Assembly: GCF_009761675.1 (NCBI RefSeq) | Contig: NZ_QUZH01000012.1 | Span: 119,044 to 183,043 of the forward strand | Direction: 5' to 3' | DNA length: 64,000 nucleotides | From: Bhargavaea sp. CC-171006 | Lineage (GTDB): Bacteria; Bacillota; Bacilli; Bacillales_A; Planococcaceae | In this document: one piece after another, positions 41,419 to 50,227 of the stretch | How the letters are laid out: each line of letters opens with the position of its first letter | Numbering within the stretch: position 1 is the stretch's first letter | Made by a program: the position numbers and the translations under genes | The notes under the pieces: generated by a model | What the model saw: only the letters and a program-made list of their open reading frames with translations | What the model was told of the DNA's origin: nothing | Database searches by the model: none

Positions 41419-42509
41419 CGCTTTCCCTTCTTTCTGAACCGGTCCAATCCCCATAACAACGCAGGCAGCAAGAGGAAAAAGACGGATGTGGACTGGAGCA
41501 GCAGTTTCCGGAGATGGTCTCCCTGCAAATGGTTTTCCGGCATCATCCCAAGAACGACAGCCGCACCCGCCAGAGGCAGAAGAAGCCGTTGATACGGCGG
41601 ATAGCCGATCAATTTGCCGAGCAAATAAGCGGAAATGTACAGGTAAGTCGCAAAGTGAATGGCGGCGCCGATAAACCATAGCGCCAGGAAGAAGGCTTCC
41701 ACATGGTTTGCCAGAGACCCGATCATGGCCATTCGGGTGAGATGGTGATACGGATACGCAATGTTCCTCACGGCAGGGTAGTCGAATATCATGACGAAGA
41801 CCGCCAAAAAAAGCGCCATCTTGAATGCCGGCACCCACAACCCCCAGATGGACGCTTTCCGGTACGCCTCGAATGTCCGCACCCGGGAAGCCAGCACCCC
41901 GACGATGATGATGTCCGCGAAAAACGAGCTGTACCCTACGCCGCCCTTGATGACTTCCCACCCTCCCGCGCCGGCAATCGGAAAGAGATAAAGAAAATTC
42001 AGCTGACTGGCCACTCCCAAGACGAGAATCACCGAGGTCACCATGAAGACCGGGACCACCAGCAAGGCGGTCCTGCCGATGGCCTCCAGCCCCCTGTGCG
42101 AGATATAAAGCGCCGCACCCAGCAGAAGCGTCATGACGATCAACAAAGCGGTGTCAGGATAATACATCACCGTGACAATGTCCCCATAGCTCCGGCCGTT
42201 GAGCACCGTTGACGAGAAGACGGACGCGAAAATGAGAAAAGTGATCAGGCGTCCCAGAATGCTCCCGGTCAATTCCGTCAGCAGTTGGAGCAGGTCGGTA
42301 TCGGTATCGCCTTTCTTCAGGAGGGAAAGCATCATCATCAATGGCACAAACAGGACCGCCGCGGAAATCAGCGGCATCATCCAGGCTGCCGTGAGCCCCG
42401 TTTCATGCAGCAGGTTCGGCGTTGAGTCGGTGACGCGAATTGCCATCATCCCGTACAGGATAGAGAAAAACTCCCTTGTGCCGATCTTGCCGTCGGACAC
42501 TTGGATCAT
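41415..42509 (-). CDS. GerAB/GerKB-family germinant receptor subunit
   Basis: 364 residues with ten membrane spans of the APC-type fold found in the B subunits that bind the germinant. KIGTREFFSILYGMMAIRVT at the N-terminus, and YLFPIAGAGGWEVIKGGVGY, are the usual conserved parts. Ligand (amino acid or sugar) not predictable. It overlaps both neighbours by 4 bp, so the three subunits are co-translated. Confidence 0.93.
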   Translation of the reverse strand: MIQVSDGKIGTREFFSILYGMMAIRVTDSTPNLLHETGLTAAWMMPLISAAVLFVPLMMMLSLLKKGDTDTDLLQLLTELTGSILGRLITFLIFASVFSSTVLNGRSYGDIVTVMYYPDTALLIVMTLLLGAALYISHRGLEAIGRTALLVVPVFMVTSVILVLGVASQLNFLYLFPIAGAGGWEVIKGGVGYSSFFADIIIVGVLASRVRTFEAYRKASIWGLWVPAFKMALFLAVFVMIFDYPAVRNIAYPYHHLTRMAMIGSLANHVEAFFLALWFIGAAIHFATYLYISAYLLGKLIGYPPYQRLLLPLAGAAVVLGMMPENHLQGDHLRKLLLQSTSVFFLLLPALLWGLDRFRKKGKR

Positions 42510-44071
42510 TGGCGGTCCCCTCCCTCGGGTTTCGACCTGATGGCATCACGCGGCTTCATGGACAAAGGACGGAGCCATTGTTTCCGGATGATCGGCCGAA
42601 ACAACAGGTCCCGGGAAGACGGCATATGGGGGGAAAGCGGCGCGAAAAACGGCACCCCGAACGACTTGATTGACGTGGCGTAGGCCAGCAAGACCGCAAG
42701 CACAAGCGCGATCCCGATGAACCCCATCGCATAGGCCGCAAACACAAATGTAAACCGGATGATGCGCGTCATGACACTGAGGCCGACGTCGGGAATCGCG
42801 AACGATGAAAGGCCGGTGATGGCGATGACGACGACAAGCAGGGGGCTGACCAGGTTGGCCTGGACGGCCGCCTGTCCGAGGATCAGCGCCCCGACGATCC
42901 CGATGGTGGTTCCGAGCGGAGTCGGTACGCGGATGCCCGCTTCCCTCAGGATTTCAAACGTGAGTTCCAGAAGGAGCAGCTCCAACAGCGTCGGAAACGG
43001 GACCCGCTCCCGGGACGCCGCAATCGCCAGCAGCAGGTCGGTCGGAATCATTTCCGGGTGGAAGGTGACGACAGCCAGATAGATCGCCGGCATCAGCAAG
43101 GAGAAAAACAGCGCAAACAGGCGGATCAGCCTTGCGAAGTTGCCATAGGCCCAGCGCAGGAACTGGTCCTCCGCCGTATGGTATAGCGACCAAAAGGTGA
43201 TCGGGGCGATGAGCGCATCGGGTGAGTTATCCATCAGCAACACGACATGCCCTTCCAAGAGGAACGAACCGGCCCGGTCCGGCCGCTCGGTCGTCATGGT
43301 GGAAGGAAACAGCGAATACGGACGCTCCTCCAGCAGCTCTTCCATCTGGAAAAGCGTCAGAATGGCGTCCCTGTCAGCCTGTGAAATCTTGTCCTTCACG
43401 TTTTCCACCAGTTGAGGATCCGCAATGTGGCTCAGGTACAAGACAGAGATATTCTGCGGGGATTGGGTTCCGACGGTCATCGTCTCGGATATCAGCCGGT
43501 GATCCTTCACCTGCCTGCGGATGAGGGAGTGGTTGATGGCCGACGATTCCACGAACGCGCTTTTCGGGCCTTTGATCACGATCTCACGGGTCGGTTCGGC
43601 AACCGAGCGATTTTCAAAACCGGCGGAGTCCACCGCAATCGCCTGGTTTTCTCCATCGATCAACAGAACCGCGCTGCCGTCGATCAGCTTGGCGACCGCC
43701 TGGTTAAGGTCTTCGACGGTCTCCCTGCCGGAGATCGTCAAGACGTTGTTTTTGAGTTCGTCCACCAGGTGGTCCGCCGATTCCCTGCCCGCTTTCCACT
43801 CCATGAGAGGCTTGATGACCTGTTCGGCGATCTTGTCCGAATCGGCGGTCCCGTCGACAAACAACACAACCGCCCTGCGATTAACAGACGGAATCCGAAG
43901 CTCCCGCCTTTTCAGGGCACTGTTGAGGGGATAGCGGAACAGGTCTTCGAACCGCTTCGTATTAAAATCGAGCACCAGGGAAAATGCCTCTTTCGGAACC
44001 GCACCCTGCGCCCCTCCCTTTTCCGGCTGACCGCTCTGTCCATTGAACAGCCTCTTCAGAAAGTCACTCAT
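42506..44071 (-). CDS. GerA/SpoVAF-family germinant receptor subunit
   Basis: 521 residues from ATG 44071 (GGGGGAGG 8 nt upstream). A large N-terminal soluble part (SVLYLSHIADPQLVENVKD, RPYSLFPSTMTTERPDR) is followed by membrane spans with LLMDNSPDALIAPITFWSLY and [20 protein letters not shown], the GerA A-subunit signature. First gene of the operon. Together with B and C it triggers germination when nutrients return; sigma-G expression is expected. Confidence 0.93.
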   Translation of the reverse strand: MSDFLKRLFNGQSGQPEKGGAQGAVPKEAFSLVLDFNTKRFEDLFRYPLNSALKRRELRIPSVNRRAVVLFVDGTADSDKIAEQVIKPLMEWKAGRESADHLVDELKNNVLTISGRETVEDLNQAVAKLIDGSAVLLIDGENQAIAVDSAGFENRSVAEPTREIVIKGPKSAFVESSAINHSLIRRQVKDHRLISETMTVGTQSPQNISVLYLSHIADPQLVENVKDKISQADRDAILTLFQMEELLEERPYSLFPSTMTTERPDRAGSFLLEGHVVLLMDNSPDALIAPITFWSLYHTAEDQFLRWAYGNFARLIRLFALFFSLLMPAIYLAVVTFHPEMIPTDLLLAIAASRERVPFPTLLELLLLELTFEILREAGIRVPTPLGTTIGIVGALILGQAAVQANLVSPLLVVVIAITGLSSFAIPDVGLSVMTRIIRFTFVFAAYAMGFIGIALVLAVLLAYATSIKSFGVPFFAPLSPHMPSSRDLLFRPIIRKQWLRPLSMKPRDAIRSKPEGGDRQ

Positions 44072-44249
44072 CTTCTGCACCTCCCCCTATCAGGGATGGA
44101 TTCATAGATGAAGGATGGACTGAAATACTTTGAGTTAACCGTGTTTCTCAGGAAAGAATGTGAGTTTCGGGAGATAAAAATGATCCCGGCAGCCTGCGGG
44201 GATCAACTGGTTCTATTTGGGTTGTCTGCAGGCCGTGTTCATTAAACCT

Positions 44250-44555
44250 TCACCCGACCGGCCCGGACGTCATTTCGGTCAGCGGTCCGTTTACGTCGAA
44301 AATCCGGCCGCGGATCCCGGTGATGCCGAAGCTTTGGAGGCGGGCGGTGTGCATGGCGAGATAGTCCTCGGCGTGCTGTTTCGTCTCGAACAGGTAGATG
44401 CCGCCGGCTTCCCGGTTTTCTTCGCTTTCCGTCCAGATTTTCCATAGGAAGCCCGGCTCGCCGGTGATGCTTTGGGCAAGGTCCGTGTAGGCTTCCGACA
44501 TTTCCCGGCCGAATGGGCCTTCTGTTTTGAAATCGACTTGCAGCAGTACTGGCAT
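44250..44555 (-). CDS. YdhR-type antibiotic-biosynthesis-monooxygenase-like protein
   Basis: 101 residues. Ferredoxin-like dimeric fold family of YdhR: MPVLLQVDFKTEGPFGREMS, EPGFLWKIWTESEENREAGG, IYLFETKQHAEDYLAMHTAR and FDVNGPLTEMT. These small proteins may oxidise aromatic or quinone-like substrates without cofactor; the true role is unknown. SD TAGGAGG lies 6 nt before ATG. Single gene upstream of the germination operon. Confidence 0.9.
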   Translation of the reverse strand: MPVLLQVDFKTEGPFGREMSEAYTDLAQSITGEPGFLWKIWTESEENREAGGIYLFETKQHAEDYLAMHTARLQSFGITGIRGRIFDVNGPLTEMTSGPVG

Positions 44556-44766
44556 GTGATGTCCTCCTAATTTTGTGGAGCTGGCTAATCATTGCGGCGA
44601 TTCCTGCCCCGCTAGTTTTGGTCGTTCCCACTTTATGATCCTTCCCCATCTCCCCTTTCCCTGAATCATCACCCGGTTGCTTGGCAACCCTTCCCATGAA
44701 GGGAATGTTCCCCTTCCCTTACGCATACATTTACAGGCGAATGGAAAAGAAAGGACGGGTGATGAC

Positions 44767-46878
44767 ATGGATCAGTTTCCACCAGGGCCAGAAAATGAAG
44801 GCCAGGGCGGCGAAGGCAGCGACGACTACAAAGGCCTGGAAGCCTTCGAAGGACCCGATAACCCCAAGCAGCAGCAGCTGGACGAGTACCGGATCCGGAA
44901 CACCGGCAAGCCGCTGACGACGAACGCGTCCGTGAAGCGGGCAGGCGACTCGGAGCAGCTCAAGGCAGGCGTCCGCGGCCCGGCGCTCCGGCAGGATTAT
45001 CAGTACTTCGAGAAGATGACCCACTTCCTGCGGGAAGAAATCCCGGAGCGGGTCGTACACGCTCGGGGCTACGGGGCGTACGGCGAGTTCGAGTGCTATG
45101 AGTCGATGGCCGAGTTCACGAAGGCCGGGTTTCTCCAGAAGCCCGGGAAAAAGACGCCGACGTTCGTCAGGTTCTCCACCGTGCAGGGGCCTCGCGGCTC
45201 GTACGACACCGCCCGCGACCTCCGATGCAAGGGAGTGAAGTTCTACACCGAGGAAGGCAACTATGACCTGACGACGATCGCGATGCCGGTCCTCATCAAC
45301 CAGGACGCCATGAAGTTCCCCGATGTGATCCACGCCTACCAGGCCAAGCAGGACGATGGCATCCCGACCGCGACCGGCGCCCATGACCGGTTCTGGGACT
45401 ACGTCGCGAACAACCAGGAAGCCCTCCACATGACACTGTGGGTCATGTCTGACCGCGGCATCCTCCGAAGCTACCGGATGATGGAATCGTGGTCGATCAA
45501 CACGTACCTGTTCGTGAACGCGGAAGGCGTTGCGACATTCGTCCGGTTTGTATGGAAGCCGGTGCTCGGCGTCCACTCGCTGCTTCAGGACGAAGCGATC
45601 AAGATCGGCGGGATCGACCCGGACTTCCACCGCCGCGACCTCCGCGAAGCGATCGACAAGGGCTACTATCCGGAATATGAGCTCGGCGTCCAGCTGATCT
45701 CGATGGAAGACGAGTTCAACTTCGACTTCGACGTGCTCGACCCGGCGAAGTTCTGGCCGGAGGAGATCGTTCCGGTCAAGCTGATCGGCAAGATGACGCT
45801 GAACCGCAACATCTCGAACGAGCACGCCGAGTCCGAGCAGGTCGCCTTCAACCCGGGCAACGTCGTACCGGGCATCGACTTCTCGAACGACCCGGTCCTT
45901 CAGGGCCGCCTCATGGCCTACCAGGACACCCAGTATCACCGGCTCGGAAGCAACAACTTCCAGGACCTCCCGATCAACCGGCCGCTCTGTCCATTCACGA
46001 ACAACACCCGGCGCGGCTACATGCGCTACCGGATCGACACGGATCAGGTGAACTATCACCAAAACTCGCTCGCGGACAACACCCCGTACACCGTCCCGGT
46101 AGAAGAAGGCGGCTACGAGTATTATCCTCAGTACGTCGAGGGCCACAAGATCCGGGCCCGGAGCGAGTCGTTCAATGACTTCTTCTCGCAGCCGAGGATC
46201 TTTTGGAACTCCCTCACCCCGATCGAGAAGCAGCACACGATCGAGGCGCTCAGCTACCAGCTCGGACGGTGCAGGAACATCTCCGTCCGTGAACAGAACG
46301 TCGACATCCTCGCCAAAGTCGACGAAGGCATGGCCGCCGTCGTCGCCGACAACATCGGCGTCCGGCGATCGAACAATTCCCAGGTCGATGCAGAGGCCCG
46401 CTACAACTCGCTCAGCCAGTACAGCACACCGAAATCCCCGGCCACGCAAAAAGTCGGCGTCCTGATCGGCGACGGCTTCGACAGCCAGGAAGTCGGCCGG
46501 ACTCTCGAGACCCTGAAGCAAAACGGCGTCTTTGTCGCCATCATCTCCGACACCCTCAACCCGGTCCAGGCATCCGACGGCACGATGCTCAAAGTGGACG
46601 AAACGTTCCTCACCTACAGCCCGTACCTCGTCGACTCGGTCTACGTCGTCGGCGGAAGCGCGAGGAACCAGGATAAATTCGACCGGGACATCGTCGAGTT
46701 TATCCGCGTCGCCTATACGCATTTCAAACCGATCGGCGTCGCCTCGGGCGCGAACCACTTCCTCCAGGCCACCCAGCAAAACAACCTGGCCGGCGTCGTC
46801 TTCGCCTCGAACACCCAGAACTTCGGAGAGGAATTTGTGAAGGCGATCGGGACGATGAGGTTTTGGAATCGGACGTAA
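44767..46878 (+). CDS. katE: Large-subunit monofunctional catalase (HPII/KatE type)
   Basis: 703 residues. Catalase core with the haem-distal His and Asn (VVHARGYGAYGEFECYE; VRFSTVQGPRGSYDTARDLR), NPGNVVPGIDFSNDPVLQGR before the proximal Tyr motif RLMAYQDTQYHRLG, then the extra C-terminal DJ-1/PfpI flavodoxin-like domain of large catalases (KVGVLIGDGFDSQEVGRTLE ... FGEEFVKAIGTMRFWNRT). It degrades hydrogen peroxide. Start ATG 44767 has AAAGGA about 12 nt upstream. A remnant of a second, divergent copy lies at 49819. Spore or stationary-phase expression is usual for this type. Confidence 0.95.
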   Translation: MDQFPPGPENEGQGGEGSDDYKGLEAFEGPDNPKQQQLDEYRIRNTGKPLTTNASVKRAGDSEQLKAGVRGPALRQDYQYFEKMTHFLREEIPERVVHARGYGAYGEFECYESMAEFTKAGFLQKPGKKTPTFVRFSTVQGPRGSYDTARDLRCKGVKFYTEEGNYDLTTIAMPVLINQDAMKFPDVIHAYQAKQDDGIPTATGAHDRFWDYVANNQEALHMTLWVMSDRGILRSYRMMESWSINTYLFVNAEGVATFVRFVWKPVLGVHSLLQDEAIKIGGIDPDFHRRDLREAIDKGYYPEYELGVQLISMEDEFNFDFDVLDPAKFWPEEIVPVKLIGKMTLNRNISNEHAESEQVAFNPGNVVPGIDFSNDPVLQGRLMAYQDTQYHRLGSNNFQDLPINRPLCPFTNNTRRGYMRYRIDTDQVNYHQNSLADNTPYTVPVEEGGYEYYPQYVEGHKIRARSESFNDFFSQPRIFWNSLTPIEKQHTIEALSYQLGRCRNISVREQNVDILAKVDEGMAAVVADNIGVRRSNNSQVDAEARYNSLSQYSTPKSPATQKVGVLIGDGFDSQEVGRTLETLKQNGVFVAIISDTLNPVQASDGTMLKVDETFLTYSPYLVDSVYVVGGSARNQDKFDRDIVEFIRVAYTHFKPIGVASGANHFLQATQQNNLAGVVFASNTQNFGEEFVKAIGTMRFWNRT

Positions 46879-46883
46879 GATCA

Positions 46884-46930
46884 CACTGTCTCAGATTCAG
46901 CGGAAGCTGAAAGTCTGGGACAGTGTTTTT
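46884..46930 (+). terminator. Terminator of katE
   Basis: Stem CACTGTCtCAGA / GTCTGgGACAGTG followed by TTTTTGTT. Confidence 0.85.
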
Positions 46931-47080
46931 GTTATCCAAATTAAACAAAAGCTGTAACCAAATCCATGAAAATTCAAGCTAAATATACAGAATAGTATTC
47001 TAAATATTATTACTTTAATAATTTCGGTGACACGAAAGAGTAGTTTGAATATAGTAGTCAAATAAGGAGGCTGACGCAAC

Positions 47081-48235
47081 ATGCTGACGTTCATCAAAAA
47101 CGCTGAAATTTATGCTCCCAAACCACTCGGAACCCATTCCATCCTGTTCGCGGGCAATGAAGTCCTTAAAATCGGAGAAATCGATGAAGCCGCCCTCAAG
47201 AACTCCGGCGCCGAAGTGACGATCATCGATGCCGAAGGGAATCTCGTCATTCCCGGGCTGATCGATCCCCATGTCCACTTTATCGGAGGGGGCGGCGAAG
47301 GCGGCTTCGCCACACGCACGCCTGAGCTGCAGCTGAGCGATATGATCAGCGGCGGCATCACGACCGCAGTCGGCCTGCTCGGCACCGACGGTACGACCCG
47401 GCACATGACCTCCCTTCTCGCAAAAGCCCGTGGCCTCGAGGAGGAAGGTGTCACCACCTACATATATACCGGAAACTATGACGTCGACACCCCGACGATC
47501 ACCGGCAGCGCGAAAGACGATATCATCCTGATCGACAAAGTGGTCGGCATCGCCGAAATCGCCATCTCGGATTCCCGCTCCGGCCAGCCGACCGTCGAGG
47601 AACTGTCGAAACTGGCGGCGCAGGCACGTGTTGGCGGGCTCCTCAGCGGCAAAGCCGGCGTTGTCCACTTCCACACCGGTCCGGGAAAGGCGTACCTTTC
47701 CCAGCTGCATGAACTGCTCGACCACTACGAGCTCCCGCCGACCACACTCTACGCGACCCACATCACGCGCAGCCAGGGCCTCGTCGATGACGCCATCCGC
47801 CTGGCCGCACGCGGCTCGTTCGTCGACATCACAGCGGACGACAAGACAGGCGAATGGATCCGCTACTACAAGGAAAACGGCGGCGATATGAACCAGCTTA
47901 CCATCTCGTCCGACGGCAACGGCAGCCTTCCGGTCTTCAACGAAGACGGTGTGATGACCGGTCTCGGTGTCGCCAGCATGCGGACACTCTACGAGCAGTT
48001 CACTTCAGCTGTCAATGAACACGGCCTTTCTCTCGAGGAGGTTCTTCCGCTTATCACATCCAACACCGCACGCGCGCTGAAACTCGGACGCAAAGGCCGG
48101 GTGGCAGAAAACGCGGACGCAGACCTGCTCATTCTCGACAAGGACACGCTCGCCCTGCGCGACGTCTTCGCCAAGGGGCAACGCCTAATGAAAGACAGCG
48201 AGATCATCGTGTTCGGCACGTTCGAGAAACGCTGA
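47081..48235 (+). CDS. iadA: Beta-aspartyl-peptidase (isoaspartyl dipeptidase)
   Basis: 384 residues. Zinc amidohydrolase: GLIDPHVHFIGGGGEGGFAT near residue 59 (metal His pair), GITTAVGLLGTDGTTRHMTS, VVHFHTGPGKAYLSQL, YATHITRSQGLVDDAIRL and SSDGNGSLPVFNEDG with the catalytic Asp, all as in IadA. It removes isoaspartyl residues from dipeptides made by protein ageing. SD AAGGAGG before ATG. An Na+/H+ antiporter gene follows after 32 bp. Confidence 0.93.
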   Translation: MLTFIKNAEIYAPKPLGTHSILFAGNEVLKIGEIDEAALKNSGAEVTIIDAEGNLVIPGLIDPHVHFIGGGGEGGFATRTPELQLSDMISGGITTAVGLLGTDGTTRHMTSLLAKARGLEEEGVTTYIYTGNYDVDTPTITGSAKDDIILIDKVVGIAEIAISDSRSGQPTVEELSKLAAQARVGGLLSGKAGVVHFHTGPGKAYLSQLHELLDHYELPPTTLYATHITRSQGLVDDAIRLAARGSFVDITADDKTGEWIRYYKENGGDMNQLTISSDGNGSLPVFNEDGVMTGLGVASMRTLYEQFTSAVNEHGLSLEEVLPLITSNTARALKLGRKGRVAENADADLLILDKDTLALRDVFAKGQRLMKDSEIIVFGTFEKR

Positions 48236-48267
48236 CATCCAAGACACATCCACCTAAGGAGGCACCA

Positions 48268-49722
48268 ATGACCGCACGAAAACCAAATCTGTTTGAATCT
48301 TTTTCTCCCATTGTCGTCATGCTTCTTCTGCTCGCCATCGGTTATGGCGTCTTCAAGTTCCCGCCGGAGCCGCTCCTCGTCCTGGCGTCCCTGTACGCCG
48401 GGCTCATGGCCCTCCGCGTCGGCCTAAAATGGGACGAGATGATGGACGGTATCCAGGACAAGATCCGCCAGGCGATGCCGTCCATCCTGATCCTCATCTC
48501 GATCGGCATCCTGATCGGCACCTGGATGATCGCCGGCACGATTCCGATGCTGATCTATTATGGGCTTGAGATTATCAATCCTAGCTACATCATCGTCATC
48601 GCCTTTGTCGTGTCCGCCCTCATTTCGATTGTCACCGGGACTTCCTGGGGATCGGTCGGAACAGTAGGGGTCGCCCTTATGGGCATCGCGACCGGCCTTG
48701 ACGCGAATCTTGCGGCGACCGCGGGCGCCATTGTTTCCGGTGCTTACTTCGGGGACAAGCTGTCCCCGCTTTCGGATACGACCAACCTCGCTCCGATCGC
48801 CGCAGGAAGCGAGTTGTACGAGCACATCAAGCATATGCTCTGGACCACCATTCCGGCAGCTGTGCTTGCACTGATTGTTTACTTTATCGCCGGATTCAAC
48901 CTGAGCCCAGGCAATATCGGCACTCCTGAAACCATGACGACCATGCTCTCTCAGCTCAAGGAAATGTTCAAGTTCAGCTGGCTCTTGCTTTTGCCACCTG
49001 CAATTGTCCTGTTCGGCTCCATCAGGAAGTACCCGACCCTTCCGGTCATCATCCTGTCCTCCATTGTGGCCGCCATTCTCGCCTGGCTGATCCAGGGTGT
49101 TAGCGCAACGAACATCTTCGCTTCCACCGTTTCCGGATTCACGGCCGAGATGATTGAACGCGACGGGTTTGACCCGGCAAGCGTCATCTTCGAGGTCACC
49201 CGGCTCGTCAACCAGGGCGGCATGCAGTCCATGACCGGCGTCGTCCTGATCGCCTTCGCGGCCTTTGTGTTCGCGGGAATCCTCACAAAAATGGGCGCCC
49301 TCGAAGTCATTATCGACGCCCTCATGAAGATCGTGAAGCGCACAGGCGACCTGATCCTGTCGACCGTCCTGTCCTGCATCACGATGGCACTTGTCACAGG
49401 CAACTCCTACCTGTCCATCATCGTCCCGGGCGAACTCTACAAAGATACGTACAAAGTGAAAGGCCTCGCCGCCAAGAACCTGTCCCGGACACTTGAGGAC
49501 TCCGGCACCGTGATCGTCCCGCTGATCCCATGGTCCTCCGCAGGCGTCTTCATGGCCGGCACGCTAGGTGTCTCCACGCTCAGCTATGCGCCTTGGGCAA
49601 TCCTCTGCTACACCGGGTTCATCTTCGCGATCATCCTCGGCTATACGGGCATCGGTATTGCCAAAGCAACGAAGGAAGTTGCGAAGGAAAACGCAGAGAA
49701 AAAAGTGGCCACGGCCGAGTAA
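48268..49722 (+). CDS. NhaC-family Na+/H+ antiporter
   Basis: 484 residues, about 12 membrane spans. NhaC signatures: GTSWGSVGTVGVALMGIATG, ATAGAIVSGAYFGDKLSPLS, DTTNLAPIAAGSELYEHIKH, and VTGNSYLSIIVPGELYKDTY near 380. It exchanges Na+ for H+, or may move an organic acid as in MleN-type relatives. SD AAGGAGG before ATG. Pairing with iadA suggests malate/aspartate-type traffic is possible (inference). Confidence 0.9.
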   Translation: MTARKPNLFESFSPIVVMLLLLAIGYGVFKFPPEPLLVLASLYAGLMALRVGLKWDEMMDGIQDKIRQAMPSILILISIGILIGTWMIAGTIPMLIYYGLEIINPSYIIVIAFVVSALISIVTGTSWGSVGTVGVALMGIATGLDANLAATAGAIVSGAYFGDKLSPLSDTTNLAPIAAGSELYEHIKHMLWTTIPAAVLALIVYFIAGFNLSPGNIGTPETMTTMLSQLKEMFKFSWLLLLPPAIVLFGSIRKYPTLPVIILSSIVAAILAWLIQGVSATNIFASTVSGFTAEMIERDGFDPASVIFEVTRLVNQGGMQSMTGVVLIAFAAFVFAGILTKMGALEVIIDALMKIVKRTGDLILSTVLSCITMALVTGNSYLSIIVPGELYKDTYKVKGLAAKNLSRTLEDSGTVIVPLIPWSSAGVFMAGTLGVSTLSYAPWAILCYTGFIFAIILGYTGIGIAKATKEVAKENAEKKVATAE

Positions 49723-49750
49723 TTGTTATGAGCCATTTCCAAACAATAAG

Positions 49751-49795
49751 CCCCGGAACTCATCGGAGTCCGGGGCTTATTGTTTGAAAAGTCTT
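49751..49795 (+). terminator. Terminator of the iadA-nhaC operon
   Basis: Long perfect stem AAACAATAAGCCCCGGA / TCCGGGGCTTATTGTTT. Confidence 0.92.
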
Positions 49796-49818
49796 GATTA
49801 GGCATCCGACTTTTCCTT

Positions 49819-50016
49819 TTTGGACGGGATATCGTCGAATTTGTCCGTGTCGCCTATACCCACTTCAAACCGATCGGCGTCGCCACCACCGGTCAGATCT
49901 ACGTTCAGGCCACCCCGCAGAACAACCTTGCCGGTGTCGTGTACGCGGCGGATAACCCGAACTTCGGTGAAGAGTTTGCGGAAGCGATCGGGACGATGAG
50001 GTTTTGGAATCGGACT
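49819..50016 (+). pseudogene. 3' remnant of a second large catalase gene
   Basis: One frame encodes GRDIVEFVRVAYTHFKPIGV, then GQIYVQATPQNNLAGVVYAA and NFGEEFAEAIGTMRFWNRT, which is the last 66 or so residues of a KatE-type catalase. It is similar to, but clearly diverged from, the intact katE at 44767 (for example TTGQIYVQATPQ against SGANHFLQATQQ). The rest of the gene is missing and the stop codon is lost (frame runs on to 50178). A terminator follows at 50029. It marks the left edge of the AT-rich defence island. Confidence 0.85.
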
Positions 50017-50028
50017 AAACGTATGTAT

Positions 50029-50072
50029 GAGAAAAGCGGCCCCCTCGTGAGGGAGCCGCTTTTCTCATTTTT
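50029..50072 (+). terminator. Terminator of the lost second catalase gene
   Basis: Stem GAGAAAAGCGGC / GCCGCTTTTCTC followed by ATTTTTG, 13 bp past the catalase remnant. Confidence 0.85.
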
Positions 50073-50227
50073 GTACTTTTCCTACCCATATTCTGTACTT
50101 CAATCTAGGCCCGGTAGTCTTTCGTGTCTAAAAATCAACATTTGTATTGATAGCAATCGATTAAATAATGAGTTTTAGTGCATTTCTATCTCGCATCCTA
50201 TTTATATCGCCAACTTAAAAAAGGAGA
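50073..50227. other. Left junction of the defence island
   Basis: No gene is supported. Base composition changes from GC-rich to strongly AT-rich across this stretch. No obvious terminator for the minus-strand operon and no direct repeat matching the right side was seen. Confidence 0.4.

Noticed and set aside
44731..46884. A 717-codon open frame antisense to katE
   Set aside because: It mirrors the codon pattern of a GC-rich gene. The plus strand encodes a complete catalase; the antisense product is rich in Val/Asp/Arg, with no family and no ribosome site.
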